Notes under the pieces: generated by a model | Seen by the model: the letters and a program-made list of their open reading frames with translations, nothing else | The model's database searches: none | What the model was told of the DNA's origin: nothing | Part shown: in pieces, positions 8,354 to 16,027 of the stretch | Position numbering within the stretch: position 1 is the stretch's first letter | Layout: every line of letters starts with the position of its first letter | NCBI GenBank assembly: GCA_938021685.1 | Contig: CALIFM010000185.1 | Location: 1 to 31,818 of the forward strand | Direction of reading: 5' to 3' | Length of the DNA: 31,818 bases | Source of the DNA: an uncultured Gammaproteobacteria bacterium | GTDB lineage: Bacteria > Pseudomonadota > Gammaproteobacteria > Arenicellales > Poriferihabitantaceae | Position numbers and translations under genes: made by a program

Positions 8354-9625
8354 TTAGGGCTTCACCAAGGGAGTGTTTTCCAGCAAGCTATTGTAATGGT
8401 TTTTCACTTTGCTCATGTCGATGCCATTCAGAAACGACGAATACGCTAAATAGCTCAGTAAAAAACGTTTATCGGTAGCCCACGGCGGCAAGTATTTGGG
8501 CATTTTCAATAAGCCATCGTTGGCTAAATTGCACAACATGGGAATATCTTCCAGGTCCAGTTTGCCGCAAAACAACAGCGGCAAGCAATCCACCCGCTTA
8601 GTGGCGACAATGGCGCGGAAGAAATTGTGCACCCGCACCAAGCCATCAAGATAAACATTGTCTTTAGTAAATGGTGCGCCGCCAGTCAGCACGCCGCCGC
8701 GAAACACCCGACGAGTATTTTCAAAAGCTTGCTCGGTGTTTTCTACGTGCTTTAAAAAATAGCGGTACACCTCGATAAAATCCGCGCCGTCGATGGCCAT
8801 TTGAATACCCAGCACGCGATCGGATAAACGTCTCATGCGGTCGATATCCATGGTGCCGGTGATGAATTCGGCAAACACCGCCAAACCTTCTTGAGTGCGG
8901 GTGGTGCCGGGGTGGCTGGCGGCCAGCATCGGTAGCTCAGTCTGCGCTAGGCCGTTCAAGGAGGTGCCCACGTGAATGTAAGCCTCGTGGTTGATGAGCT
9001 GCACAATGTCGCGATCGGTAAAACAAGCAGTACGTTTGATGCGAATGCGTTTTGCACCCGCTAAAGCATTGGCGGATAAATTATCTTCAATTAATACAGC
9101 TGGTGCGCTATCGCCAAAGGCATCGCTAACCGCTTGACGCATCTGTTGCGCAACGTTTTCGGCTAAATGGCAGGCGTCGTCAGGTGCGCCTAGGTCAATG
9201 GTAGCGAATGACTCAATCAGCGAATCAAACTGCTTGGCTAAGGTTAAAGAAGTGGCCATGCCGTCGGTTAAGGGCGTATTCGGTGTGCCGTAAAGCTGTT
9301 GTGAGTAGTCAAAGAATGCGCGGGTGCCGCTGTTAGCTAGGATATGCGCGCTGGTTTCAAGCGCCTTTGCTTGTCGTTGTAGCCATGGCTGCGCTTCATG
9401 GCCTGTTAGTGCATCAAGCTCGGGCTGAATGGCGGTTAATTGCTCTAGGGTGTTGCTGGGGTCAAACTTTGGGTACTCCACGCTGGGCAGCTTTTGCGCA
9501 TTGTTTGCGAAAAAGGCATCGCGCACCTGCGGTGGCCAGCTGATATGGCGCAAAATGCGAATGCTTTTTGATGCCTTATACAGCTGCTTGCTGAGTTGCG
9601 AAATCTGTTGGTGATCGGGTTGCAT
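8354..9625 (-). CDS. DUF1704 / QEGLA-motif putative metallopeptidase
   Basis: This 423-residue protein belongs to the DUF1704 family, often annotated as a flavohemoglobin expression-modulating QEGLA protein. The namesake QEGLA is at 245-249 and is preceded by HEAYIH at 213-218, an HExxxH motif. The eukaryotic members KIAA0895/MATCAP are established HExxxH metallopeptidases that remove the C-terminal tyrosine of tubulin, so metal-dependent peptidase activity is a reasonable expectation. The bacterial substrate is unknown. No signal peptide or membrane segment is seen, suggesting a cytoplasmic location. The ATG is 3 bases after the ProC-like gene, with a weak AGG about 6 bases upstream inside that gene's end, so the two are probably co-transcribed. 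Length is typical of the family. Confidence 0.82.
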   Translation of the reverse strand: MQPDHQQISQLSKQLYKASKSIRILRHISWPPQVRDAFFANNAQKLPSVEYPKFDPSNTLEQLTAIQPELDALTGHEAQPWLQRQAKALETSAHILANSGTRAFFDYSQQLYGTPNTPLTDGMATSLTLAKQFDSLIESFATIDLGAPDDACHLAENVAQQMRQAVSDAFGDSAPAVLIEDNLSANALAGAKRIRIKRTACFTDRDIVQLINHEAYIHVGTSLNGLAQTELPMLAASHPGTTRTQEGLAVFAEFITGTMDIDRMRRLSDRVLGIQMAIDGADFIEVYRYFLKHVENTEQAFENTRRVFRGGVLTGGAPFTKDNVYLDGLVRVHNFFRAIVATKRVDCLPLLFCGKLDLEDIPMLCNLANDGLLKMPKYLPPWATDKRFLLSYLAYSSFLNGIDMSKVKNHYNSLLENTPLVKP

Positions 9626-9628
9626 CTC

Positions 9629-10420
9629 TTAACCTAATTTATTTTTCACTAAGTCGAGCGCTTCATGCCATTTTGCAAAGGCGCCATCGGCTTCTAGTTG
9701 GTCGATGCCTAATTTGGTATATGTGCCGTCGCGAGCAATTTCATCGCATAAGTCTTGCGTGCTTTGCGCAGGCCGACCTAAGGCATAATGAGCTGCACCT
9801 AATATATTGTGCAACACCATGTCTCGGGCTAGTTTTGGGTCAAGACCTTGTTGTTCTAACCAGCTAATTTGCTCGGCAAAAAAACGATATAACCAGCCAT
9901 GCAAAACGGCATGAGTAGCGGCTAAATCAAATTGTGATTCATCGTCAAAGGCAATTGCCTTGCCAAGGTTGTTGGCTAAGTCCAGTGCTGGTTTTATGGG
10001 AGGATGTACGGGCACAAAACCTTGGGCATTTTCAGCCGCCACTGTCGGCAGCATCAGCGCTAACTGCTCAGGTAGCTCGGCTTTGGCGCGAAGCTCGTCC
10101 ATATCAATACCAGCCATAGCGGAAATAACGACTTTATCGCTCGCGCTCGCGAAGTCACATTCCGCCAATAAGGCATCAGCTTGAAAAGGCCGAACAGCTA
10201 GTAAAATCATATCGCTGTGATCGATCACTTCTTGGTTGTTACTGGCGATTTTGCAATTAAAGGCCTTAGCCAGCTTGGCCGATTGTGCTGCACCGCGTGG
10301 GCTTAACATGATATCTCTCGTATCTCCCGCATGACGCAAACCCTGAACGGTGTAGCTGGCTAGATGGCCCACGCCTAGAATGCCAAGACTGGGGTAGGTA
10401 GCAGCAGTGGGTGTGGTCAT
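9629..10420 (-). CDS. Pyrroline-5-carboxylate reductase-like protein
   Basis: This 263-residue protein has the ProC architecture. The N-terminal Rossmann fold carries GILGVGHLA (about 13-21), LLAVRPFQ where ProC has AVKPQ, and SAMAGI where ProC has SIAAGI. The C-terminal dimerisation domain includes QSTQDLCDEIARDGTYTKL, which lines up with the conserved TxxLxxxGF region but differs from it. Canonical ProC reduces 1-pyrroline-5-carboxylate to proline. The divergences (GVGHL instead of GxGNM, and the altered C-terminal signature) leave open a related imine substrate. It leads the leftward pair with the DUF1704 gene and is divergent from the PLP lyase, with a 156-base shared promoter region. No strong ribosome binding site precedes the ATG. 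Confidence 0.75.
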   Translation of the reverse strand: MTTPTAATYPSLGILGVGHLASYTVQGLRHAGDTRDIMLSPRGAAQSAKLAKAFNCKIASNNQEVIDHSDMILLAVRPFQADALLAECDFASASDKVVISAMAGIDMDELRAKAELPEQLALMLPTVAAENAQGFVPVHPPIKPALDLANNLGKAIAFDDESQFDLAATHAVLHGWLYRFFAEQISWLEQQGLDPKLARDMVLHNILGAAHYALGRPAQSTQDLCDEIARDGTYTKLGIDQLEADGAFAKWHEALDLVKNKLG

Positions 10421-10563
10421 ATTAGTTATTTAGATAGGTTAAAAGGGATCGTGTGATGATAGCTTAATTTATGCGATTTGTAGTGACTAGGTGATTGCGC
10501 CTGTCGATCAATTAGTGGTAGTTTATCAGCGGAAAACAAGCAATGAAAATCAACAATATATTT

Positions 10564-10569
10564 AAAGGG
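10564..10569 (+). promoter_or_regulatory. Ribosome binding site of the PLP lyase gene
   Basis: AAAGGG lies 7 bases before the ATG at 10577. It is one of the few clear Shine-Dalgarno sequences in the window and fixes this start. Confidence 0.6.
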
Positions 10570-10576
10570 CAATCAG

Positions 10577-11755
10577 ATGAAATTATGGCTTAACAAACAC
10601 CAAACATCGCAATATTCAGAACATGCCGCCACCATGATTGCGCAGTCGCATGTGCAAGATGCCCTTTCTTTGTTGCAGCATTGTCCTGCGCATGGCGTGA
10701 CCGATTTGCATTCGGCGCCGCCGATAGCCGAGCAATTAGGTGTAGGCGCGGTGATGGTAAAAGATGAATCTAACCGCATGGGGCAAGGCAGCTTTAAGGC
10801 ACTGGGCGGTGCTTATGCGGTGTTTGATCTAGCTTTGGCGCATCTCAAGAGCACTACAGGCAGTGATATTGACCCTGCTGATATACGTTCGGCAGCTTAT
10901 CAAGCACAGCTGGGTGAATTAACGGTAGCATGTGCCACGGCGGGCAATCATGGTATCTCGGTAGCTTCAGCAGCGCGCTTGTTGGGTATTGCCTGTGAGG
11001 TGTTTATTAGCGAATCAGTGCCGGAAGAGTTTGCACAACAGTTAAGCCAGCTAGGGGCGACAGTACACCGTGAAGGCGTGGACTATGAAGCCTCTTTTGC
11101 AGCATCGAAAGCCTTGTGTGCTGCACAAGGCGCAAGCCTTATTTCAGATACGTCATGGCAGGGCTATACCGATATTCCGCTAACCATTATGCGCGGTTAT
11201 TTGGTGTTGGCACATGAAGCCGCGCAGCAGTGTGAGCAGATGCATAATGGTGACGGGCCCACGCATATTTTCTTGCAGGCGGCAGTAGGCGGCTTGGCGG
11301 GTAGTGTGGCGGGTTATTTTGCTGATTGCTATGGAATGCAAACTGTTAAGTCGATTGTGGTGGAGCCTACAGGCGCCGCCTGTTTGATGCAAAGCACACA
11401 AGCGGAGAGGATTCAATTGATTGAAGGTAGCCATACCGTGATGGGCCGTTTAGATTGCTTATTACCATCTAAGGTTGGCTATGAGTTATTACGTGATACA
11501 GCTTATGCATTTAGCACCATAGACGACAGCGAAAGTTTTGCCGCCATGCGTTTGGCCAGTGACAATGGTTTACAAATTGGTGAGTCGGGCGCGGCGGGTT
11601 TGGGTGCGTTGATCAGTGCTTGCGCCGACCCTGGGCAGCGTGAAACATTGGGGCTGGATGCGCAATCTCGGGTGTTGCTTGTTGCCTCAGAAGGGCCAGC
11701 CGATTTGGCCTTATTTAGTGAAGTAACCGGACAACAACCCAAAGCCAAGAAATAA
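10577..11755 (+). CDS. Diaminopropionate ammonia-lyase-like PLP enzyme
   Basis: This 392-residue fold-type II PLP enzyme resembles diaminopropionate ammonia-lyase (DpaL/YgeX), which turns 2,3-diaminopropionate into pyruvate and two ammonia. The PLP lysine is K74 in GSFKALGG, preceded by KDESNRMG. The phosphate-binding segment is TAGNHG (121-126), where E. coli has TDGNHG. Other shared segments are DTSWQGYTDIP, IMRGY, LQAAVGGLAG and ESGAAGLG. Length matches the E. coli enzyme. The loss of the D in TDGNHG may change substrate; this acidic side chain is associated with accepting D-isomers in the family. The stop overlaps the PhzF-like start by one base (TAATG), indicating coupling. Threonine or hydroxyaspartate dehydratase activity is the main alternative. 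Confidence 0.8.
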   Translation: MKLWLNKHQTSQYSEHAATMIAQSHVQDALSLLQHCPAHGVTDLHSAPPIAEQLGVGAVMVKDESNRMGQGSFKALGGAYAVFDLALAHLKSTTGSDIDPADIRSAAYQAQLGELTVACATAGNHGISVASAARLLGIACEVFISESVPEEFAQQLSQLGATVHREGVDYEASFAASKALCAAQGASLISDTSWQGYTDIPLTIMRGYLVLAHEAAQQCEQMHNGDGPTHIFLQAAVGGLAGSVAGYFADCYGMQTVKSIVVEPTGAACLMQSTQAERIQLIEGSHTVMGRLDCLLPSKVGYELLRDTAYAFSTIDDSESFAAMRLASDNGLQIGESGAAGLGALISACADPGQRETLGLDAQSRVLLVASEGPADLALFSEVTGQQPKAKK

Positions 11756-12600
11756 TGAAAAGCAGACGGTTTATCCAATGTGACGTGTTTAGCCGCATCT
11801 CGACTAAAGGCAATGCTTTGGCGGTGGTGGTAGACGGCGAGGGTTTGTCTGACGAGCAGATGCATGATTTTGCCAAATGGACCAACTTAGCTGAAACCAC
11901 TTTTTTGCTGCCACCTAGTGATGAGCGTGCTGACTATAAAGTGCGCATTTTCACCCCAACTCGCGAGATGCCATTTGCAGGTCACCCGACATTGGGCAGC
12001 TGTGCGGCCTGGTTGCACACAGGTGGTCAGCCAAAAGAAGTAGGCTTGGTGCGTCAAGAGTGTGTGATTGGTCTTGTGGACATTGACTTAAGCCTGTCAG
12101 AACCGGCTTTTGTGGCGCCACCTACGGCAGTAAGGCCTATGCAAGCTGCAAACCTAGCAGCGATTAGCGAAGCTTTGCAGCTGGATGCAGATAGTATCGT
12201 GCGTACTGCTGAGTTAGATAATGGCCCAGTGTGGCAGGCTATTGAACTGCAAAGCGCCGAGCAAGTGCTAGCGGTTGAATCAGCAGCAGTGAGATGGCCA
12301 GATTTTAAAGCCATCGGCTTGTTTGGCTCGCGTCAGGCTGGTGATGAATGCGATTACGAAGTACGCATGTTGGCACCTTCAAGCGGTATGAGCGAAGATC
12401 CAATTACTGGCTCGCTAAATTCGGCTTTAGCATGTTGGTTGCATCAGCAAGACCGCTTGCAGGAGCAACAAGTGATGGCGCAAGGCACGGTGATTGGGCG
12501 TCATGGCCGCGTGCACATCGGTTTGCAGCAGGGCGATGAGGCGCGGATTTTAATTGGTGGTCATACCGAGATCCTTATTCAAGGGCATGTGGTGATTTGA
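11755..12600 (+). CDS. PhzF-family isomerase
   Basis: This 281-residue protein belongs to the PhzF/diaminopimelate epimerase-fold family. The catalytic glutamate is E47 in NLAETTF, in the same place as E45 of Pseudomonas PhzF. Family motifs GNALAVV (about 19-25), FTPTREMPFAGHPTLG and EDPITGS are all present in order. PhzF itself isomerises a dihydro-hydroxyanthranilate in phenazine synthesis; most homologues lie outside phenazine clusters and their substrates are unknown. No other phenazine genes are present here. The start overlaps the stop of the PLP lyase by one base, so the two enzymes may act on related amino-acid substrates. A 195-base gap without a recognisable terminator follows before tspO. 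Confidence 0.85.
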   Translation: MKSRRFIQCDVFSRISTKGNALAVVVDGEGLSDEQMHDFAKWTNLAETTFLLPPSDERADYKVRIFTPTREMPFAGHPTLGSCAAWLHTGGQPKEVGLVRQECVIGLVDIDLSLSEPAFVAPPTAVRPMQAANLAAISEALQLDADSIVRTAELDNGPVWQAIELQSAEQVLAVESAAVRWPDFKAIGLFGSRQAGDECDYEVRMLAPSSGMSEDPITGSLNSALACWLHQQDRLQEQQVMAQGTVIGRHGRVHIGLQQGDEARILIGGHTEILIQGHVVI

Positions 12601-12798
12601 TTGCTGAAAGAAACTGGCTTTTGCTGGTATTTAAAAGCATTGATTTTTTTGCAAGCTAAGAGAGATGCTCCTATAAAGGGACATTCAATTCTAGATAAAG
12701 CGTAGCTTGCTTGCTAGCGATATATGATGATTAAGAGCATTCGGGATATGGCTTATGTTATAAAGTAAGTTGTTGTTAATTTTATTTCTAAGTTATTG

Positions 12799-13314
12799 AT
12801 GTTTTTTAACTCCCAATACGGTTCAACCGCAAGGCAAGTATTTGGCCTCTTGGGTTGGTTGTTGTTAAGCTTTTTAGCAGCAGCAGCAGGGGTGCTTGCT
12901 TCTGTTGATGTGCCAGAATTTTATGCCAGCTTAAACCAGCCTAGCTGGGCGCCCCCCGCGTGGTTGTTTGGCCCTGCTTGGACGGTTTTATATATACTGA
13001 TCGCCATTGCTGGCTGGCTAGTTTGGCGGCCGCGTGGCTTTGCGGGTGCCCCTTTTGCGCTAAGCTTATTTATAGTGCAGATGGTGTTTAATGCTTTGTG
13101 GACGTGGCTGTTTTTTGTCTGGCACTTAGGGGCATGGTCGTTTGCAGAAATACTCTTTCTGTGGGTGCTGATTGCTAGTACGATCGCTGTGTTTTGGACA
13201 CACAGCCGCAGCGCAGCCTTATTGCTGGTGCCTTACCTAATGTGGGTGACCTTTGCTAGTGCGCTTAACTATGCAATGTGGACACTTAACCCAGAAAAAT
13301 TAGCTGGGTTTTGA
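12799..13314 (+). CDS. tspO: TspO/MBR family membrane protein
   Basis: This 171-residue protein with five predicted transmembrane helices belongs to the TspO family (tryptophan-rich sensory protein, related to the mitochondrial translocator protein). TspO binds porphyrins and related ligands and modulates tetrapyrrole and stress responses. The signature PSWAPPAWLFGPAW (about 48-61), WxVW, NALWTWLFF and the PYLMWVTFASALNY stretch are all typical, and tryptophan content is high. I chose the ATG at 12799; a TTG directly before it is in frame. No clear ribosome binding site is seen. The 195 bases upstream include an AT-rich stretch with TATAAA at 12759-12764 but no convincing -35. Neither neighbour is a tetrapyrrole gene. 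Confidence 0.9.
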   Translation: MFFNSQYGSTARQVFGLLGWLLLSFLAAAAGVLASVDVPEFYASLNQPSWAPPAWLFGPAWTVLYILIAIAGWLVWRPRGFAGAPFALSLFIVQMVFNALWTWLFFVWHLGAWSFAEILFLWVLIASTIAVFWTHSRSAALLLVPYLMWVTFASALNYAMWTLNPEKLAGF

Positions 13315-13367
13315 GTGGTGAATTAAGCTCTGCCATTGCTGGTGTGTCTTAAGTATTGTAGTAAATC

Positions 13368-14201
13368 ATGGGAAATTCGAGCGTCTCAATTATAAAAAGC
13401 TTTCACTACATCGCAACTCCAGCGGGGATGATGGTGCTTTGTTTATTGTTGTACGCGCTTTTTAGGTTGCTAGGTTGGCGCCGTTTGGGCCATAACATGA
13501 TTGCACTTTGTATCGCTGTGTTTTTAGTGTTTGCGACACCGATCAGTGCTCGATGGATAGAACACCAGTTTATGAATTATATGTATCCGGATGGTCTTGG
13601 TGTGGGCAATAAGCAAGACCATGATGCGATTATTGTGGCAGGATGGCAACAGGCATTTTTACCAGATAATCCTGAAATGGATCGCTTTTGGTCAGACCGG
13701 TTGTGGGTGGCTTCGCGAGTGCATCAAGTTTCTGGTAAGCCGATTGTAATCATCTCTAGCCAATTTCCTATGCCAGGCGCGCCTGATTTAGGCGAGCAGC
13801 CCTATGCGGTTAATAAGCTAACACAATGGGGCGTTGCGCAAGAAAGCATCGTGAATGCTAAGCCCGGTAGAACGACTTATGAAGCGATGTTGCATGGTAA
13901 AAATGAGCTAGTACGTTTGCAAGCAAAAGAAGTGTTGTTGGTGGGGTATGCGCTGCGCACAGCGCGCAAAAAACAAACCCTAGAAAGCTTGCTGAACCAA
14001 GGACAGCCAACTGGCACTTATAAAGTACATTTGCAAACCACTGAATCAGAGCGGAATTTTCGGTTGCTAGACCCGGGGTATTTAGCGGTATGGTTGCCTA
14101 ATGAGAATACGCTTAAGCGCAGTGCTGAAATAATCCATGAAATCGCAGGGCATTTGGGTTATCGTTTAAGTGGCTTGATTAAGGGTGCCGACACAAAGTG
14201 A
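13368..14201 (+). CDS. YdcF/ElyC-like DUF218 membrane protein
   Basis: This 277-residue protein has two N-terminal membrane segments (about 16-35 and 43-60) and a DUF218-like domain. Family features are IIVAGWQQ where most members have VLGGG, the GRTTYEAM segment (the usual RTxxEA), LLVGYALRTARKKQT where most have VTSAFHMPRA, and the C-terminal IHEIAGHLGYRLSG. ElyC-type members act in envelope polysaccharide or peptidoglycan precursor metabolism in other bacteria, which would fit the glycan genes that follow. The usual glycine cluster and the HMxRA motif are altered, so this is a divergent member and its activity is uncertain. The GT4 gene starts 27 bases downstream on the same strand. Confidence 0.65.
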   Translation: MGNSSVSIIKSFHYIATPAGMMVLCLLLYALFRLLGWRRLGHNMIALCIAVFLVFATPISARWIEHQFMNYMYPDGLGVGNKQDHDAIIVAGWQQAFLPDNPEMDRFWSDRLWVASRVHQVSGKPIVIISSQFPMPGAPDLGEQPYAVNKLTQWGVAQESIVNAKPGRTTYEAMLHGKNELVRLQAKEVLLVGYALRTARKKQTLESLLNQGQPTGTYKVHLQTTESERNFRLLDPGYLAVWLPNENTLKRSAEIIHEIAGHLGYRLSGLIKGADTK

Positions 14202-14228
14202 CAATAGGACTAACTTAAATCATTGCGG

Positions 14229-15347
14229 ATGAATACGAATAAGGAGCCTATTAAAGTAGCGATTGTGCATTACTGGCTAGTAGGGATGCGTGGCGGTGAA
14301 AGGGTGCTGGAAGCGATTTGTGAGCTATACCCGCAAGCCGATTTATTTACTCATGTGGTTGATCATGACAACATCAGCGACACCCTAAAGCGTCACCCGA
14401 TTCACACCAGTTTTATCAATAAGCTGCCGTTTGCTAAAAAGTATTATCAAACCTATTTGCCCTTGATGCCGATTGCGCTAGAGCAGCTAGATTTAACGGC
14501 TTATGATTTGGTTATCAGCACCGAGTCTGGTCCAGCAAAAGGAGTGGTAACCCGCCCGGATGCAGTGCATGTGTGCTATTGCCACACTCCCATGCGTTAT
14601 GCATGGGATATGTATCATGAATATCTGAATCAGCAGAATATGATTAAACGCACTTTGATGCGGCCTTTGTTGCACTATATTCGTTCATGGGATTATCAAT
14701 CTGCTGCTCGTGTCGACCACTTCATCTGCAACTCTAATTATGTGGCGCAGCGGGTGCAAAAATTCTATCGGCGTGACTCGGTAGTGATTAACCCTCCAGT
14801 GGATACCGAGCGCTTTAGTCTTGTCGATTCTGCGAAGGAAAAAAAGCAAGATGCTTATTTATTGCTGGGCCAGTTAGTGCGCTATAAAAAAGCCGACATC
14901 GCCGTTGATGCGTTTAGTCAATTGGGCAAAAAACTGATCGTGATTGGTGTTGGTGAGCAGCTACAAGAACTGAAAAAAAACGCAGCTGACAATATAGAGT
15001 TTTTAGGCTGGCAACAGCAAGAAGACATTGCCATGTATTTGAGAACCTGCCGTGCGTTAGTGTTTCCTGGCATTGAGGATTTCGGCATTGTGCCGCTTGA
15101 GGCGATGGCTTCTGGCACACCGGTGATTGCCTATGGCCAAGGCGGCGCACTAGAAACTGTAGTAGACAAAAAAACAGGTGTGCTGTTTTATGAGCAAACT
15201 GCCGAAGGTTTAGCGCGAGCGGTCACTGAGTTTGAAAAGATTGAATCAAAGTTTTTAGCTGATGCCTTGGTTGCACATGCAGCGGGTTTTGCAACACCTA
15301 AATTCAAACAAAAAATCAAAGCCTTTATTGACAGCAAATTGATCTAG
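14229..15347 (+). CDS. Glycosyltransferase family 4 (GT-B)
   Basis: This 372-residue retaining glycosyltransferase probably adds a sugar to a lipid-linked surface glycan at the cytoplasmic membrane. The N-terminal domain opens with AIVHYWLVGMRGGE (11-24) and contains CYCHTPMRYAWD (116-127), a segment common in mannosyltransferase-like GT4 proteins of O-antigen loci. The C-terminal nucleotide-sugar site is GIEDFGIVPLEA (281-292), the family E-x7-E motif, followed by SGTPVIAYGQGG. GDP-mannose is a plausible donor because manC is in the same locus. A TTG two codons earlier is an alternative start. An AAGGAG sits a few codons inside the frame, but no standard start codon follows it at the right distance. 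The next gene converges after 15 bases. Confidence 0.88.
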   Translation: MNTNKEPIKVAIVHYWLVGMRGGERVLEAICELYPQADLFTHVVDHDNISDTLKRHPIHTSFINKLPFAKKYYQTYLPLMPIALEQLDLTAYDLVISTESGPAKGVVTRPDAVHVCYCHTPMRYAWDMYHEYLNQQNMIKRTLMRPLLHYIRSWDYQSAARVDHFICNSNYVAQRVQKFYRRDSVVINPPVDTERFSLVDSAKEKKQDAYLLLGQLVRYKKADIAVDAFSQLGKKLIVIGVGEQLQELKKNAADNIEFLGWQQQEDIAMYLRTCRALVFPGIEDFGIVPLEAMASGTPVIAYGQGGALETVVDKKTGVLFYEQTAEGLARAVTEFEKIESKFLADALVAHAAGFATPKFKQKIKAFIDSKLI

Positions 15348-15362
15348 TTAGGCAATTAGGTA

Positions 15363-16010
15363 TTATCCTACTGGGTCGTCGCTAAGAAAATCATATCCTA
15401 GCTGCTTCATCAAATCAGCATTTAGGCTTTGCTTAATGATGTCCTGTTCTTGCTGGTTGAGTTGCGGCAATTCAGTGACCTGCTGATAGTCTTTCTTTTG
15501 CTCGCCAAAGCCATTCACATAGCGCTCAAAAGGCTTGAAGTCCGTCTGTGGTGTGTTTTCGCCCAGCTCAATTTGTAACTTAGCAAATATATCGGCTTGG
15601 TCGGCGGCGAGCTCTTCAGCCTTGATGACCATACCATGCGGTACTTCTTCTAATAAGCGCAGATAGGCGTGGTATTTTTGATTCCACATTTGCAGCACGT
15701 TTTCATAATCTTCAATTGAGTGCTGCAAGAAAAATACAAATGGTAGCTTTTGCAGCATCGGCATATGCTGGTTATAGGGATCACGGTGCATCGCTTTTAG
15801 CCAAGAGTAGGGGTTGCGCACAGTGACCACTACCAAAGTTTGAGATAAATCACGCTTGCGCCATTCTTTCTGCTGCGGTGCAAGGCGGTGTTTCCAACCT
15901 AAAAAGCCATAGTCAAGCAGACGCTGAGAGAAGTTTTGCTGGATAAGCCCTGCGGCGGCGTTACTGGCGGTGTGGCGCTCGCCAAAAATTTTGATTTGCT
16001 CGATTCCCAT
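15363..16010 (-). CDS. Small sulfotransferase-like protein
   Basis: This 215-residue protein resembles a bacterial sulfotransferase subfamily that begins with a (F)GER-type nucleotide loop. Here it is IFGERHTASNAA (8-19), in the place of the PAPS 5'-phosphosulfate loop. VTVRNPYSWLKAM (63-75) corresponds to the 3'-phosphate-binding VRNPxxx motif. Sulfotransferases move sulfate from PAPS to hydroxyl or amino groups of sugars, lipids or peptides. The loop has HTAS where related proteins have a GTN-type sequence, so catalysis is not assured. It is the last gene of the leftward glycan series, 17 bases after the nucleotidyltransferase-like gene. Surface-glycan sulfation is the most natural guess. 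Confidence 0.65.
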   Translation of the reverse strand: MGIEQIKIFGERHTASNAAAGLIQQNFSQRLLDYGFLGWKHRLAPQQKEWRKRDLSQTLVVVTVRNPYSWLKAMHRDPYNQHMPMLQKLPFVFFLQHSIEDYENVLQMWNQKYHAYLRLLEEVPHGMVIKAEELAADQADIFAKLQIELGENTPQTDFKPFERYVNGFGEQKKDYQQVTELPQLNQQEQDIIKQSLNADLMKQLGYDFLSDDPVG

Positions 16011-16027
16011 AACCGTATTGTAGTCGA

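Noticed and set aside
11755..12600. Phenazine biosynthesis cluster, suggested by the PhzF homologue
   Set aside because: No other phenazine genes are nearby, and most PhzF homologues are outside phenazine pathways.
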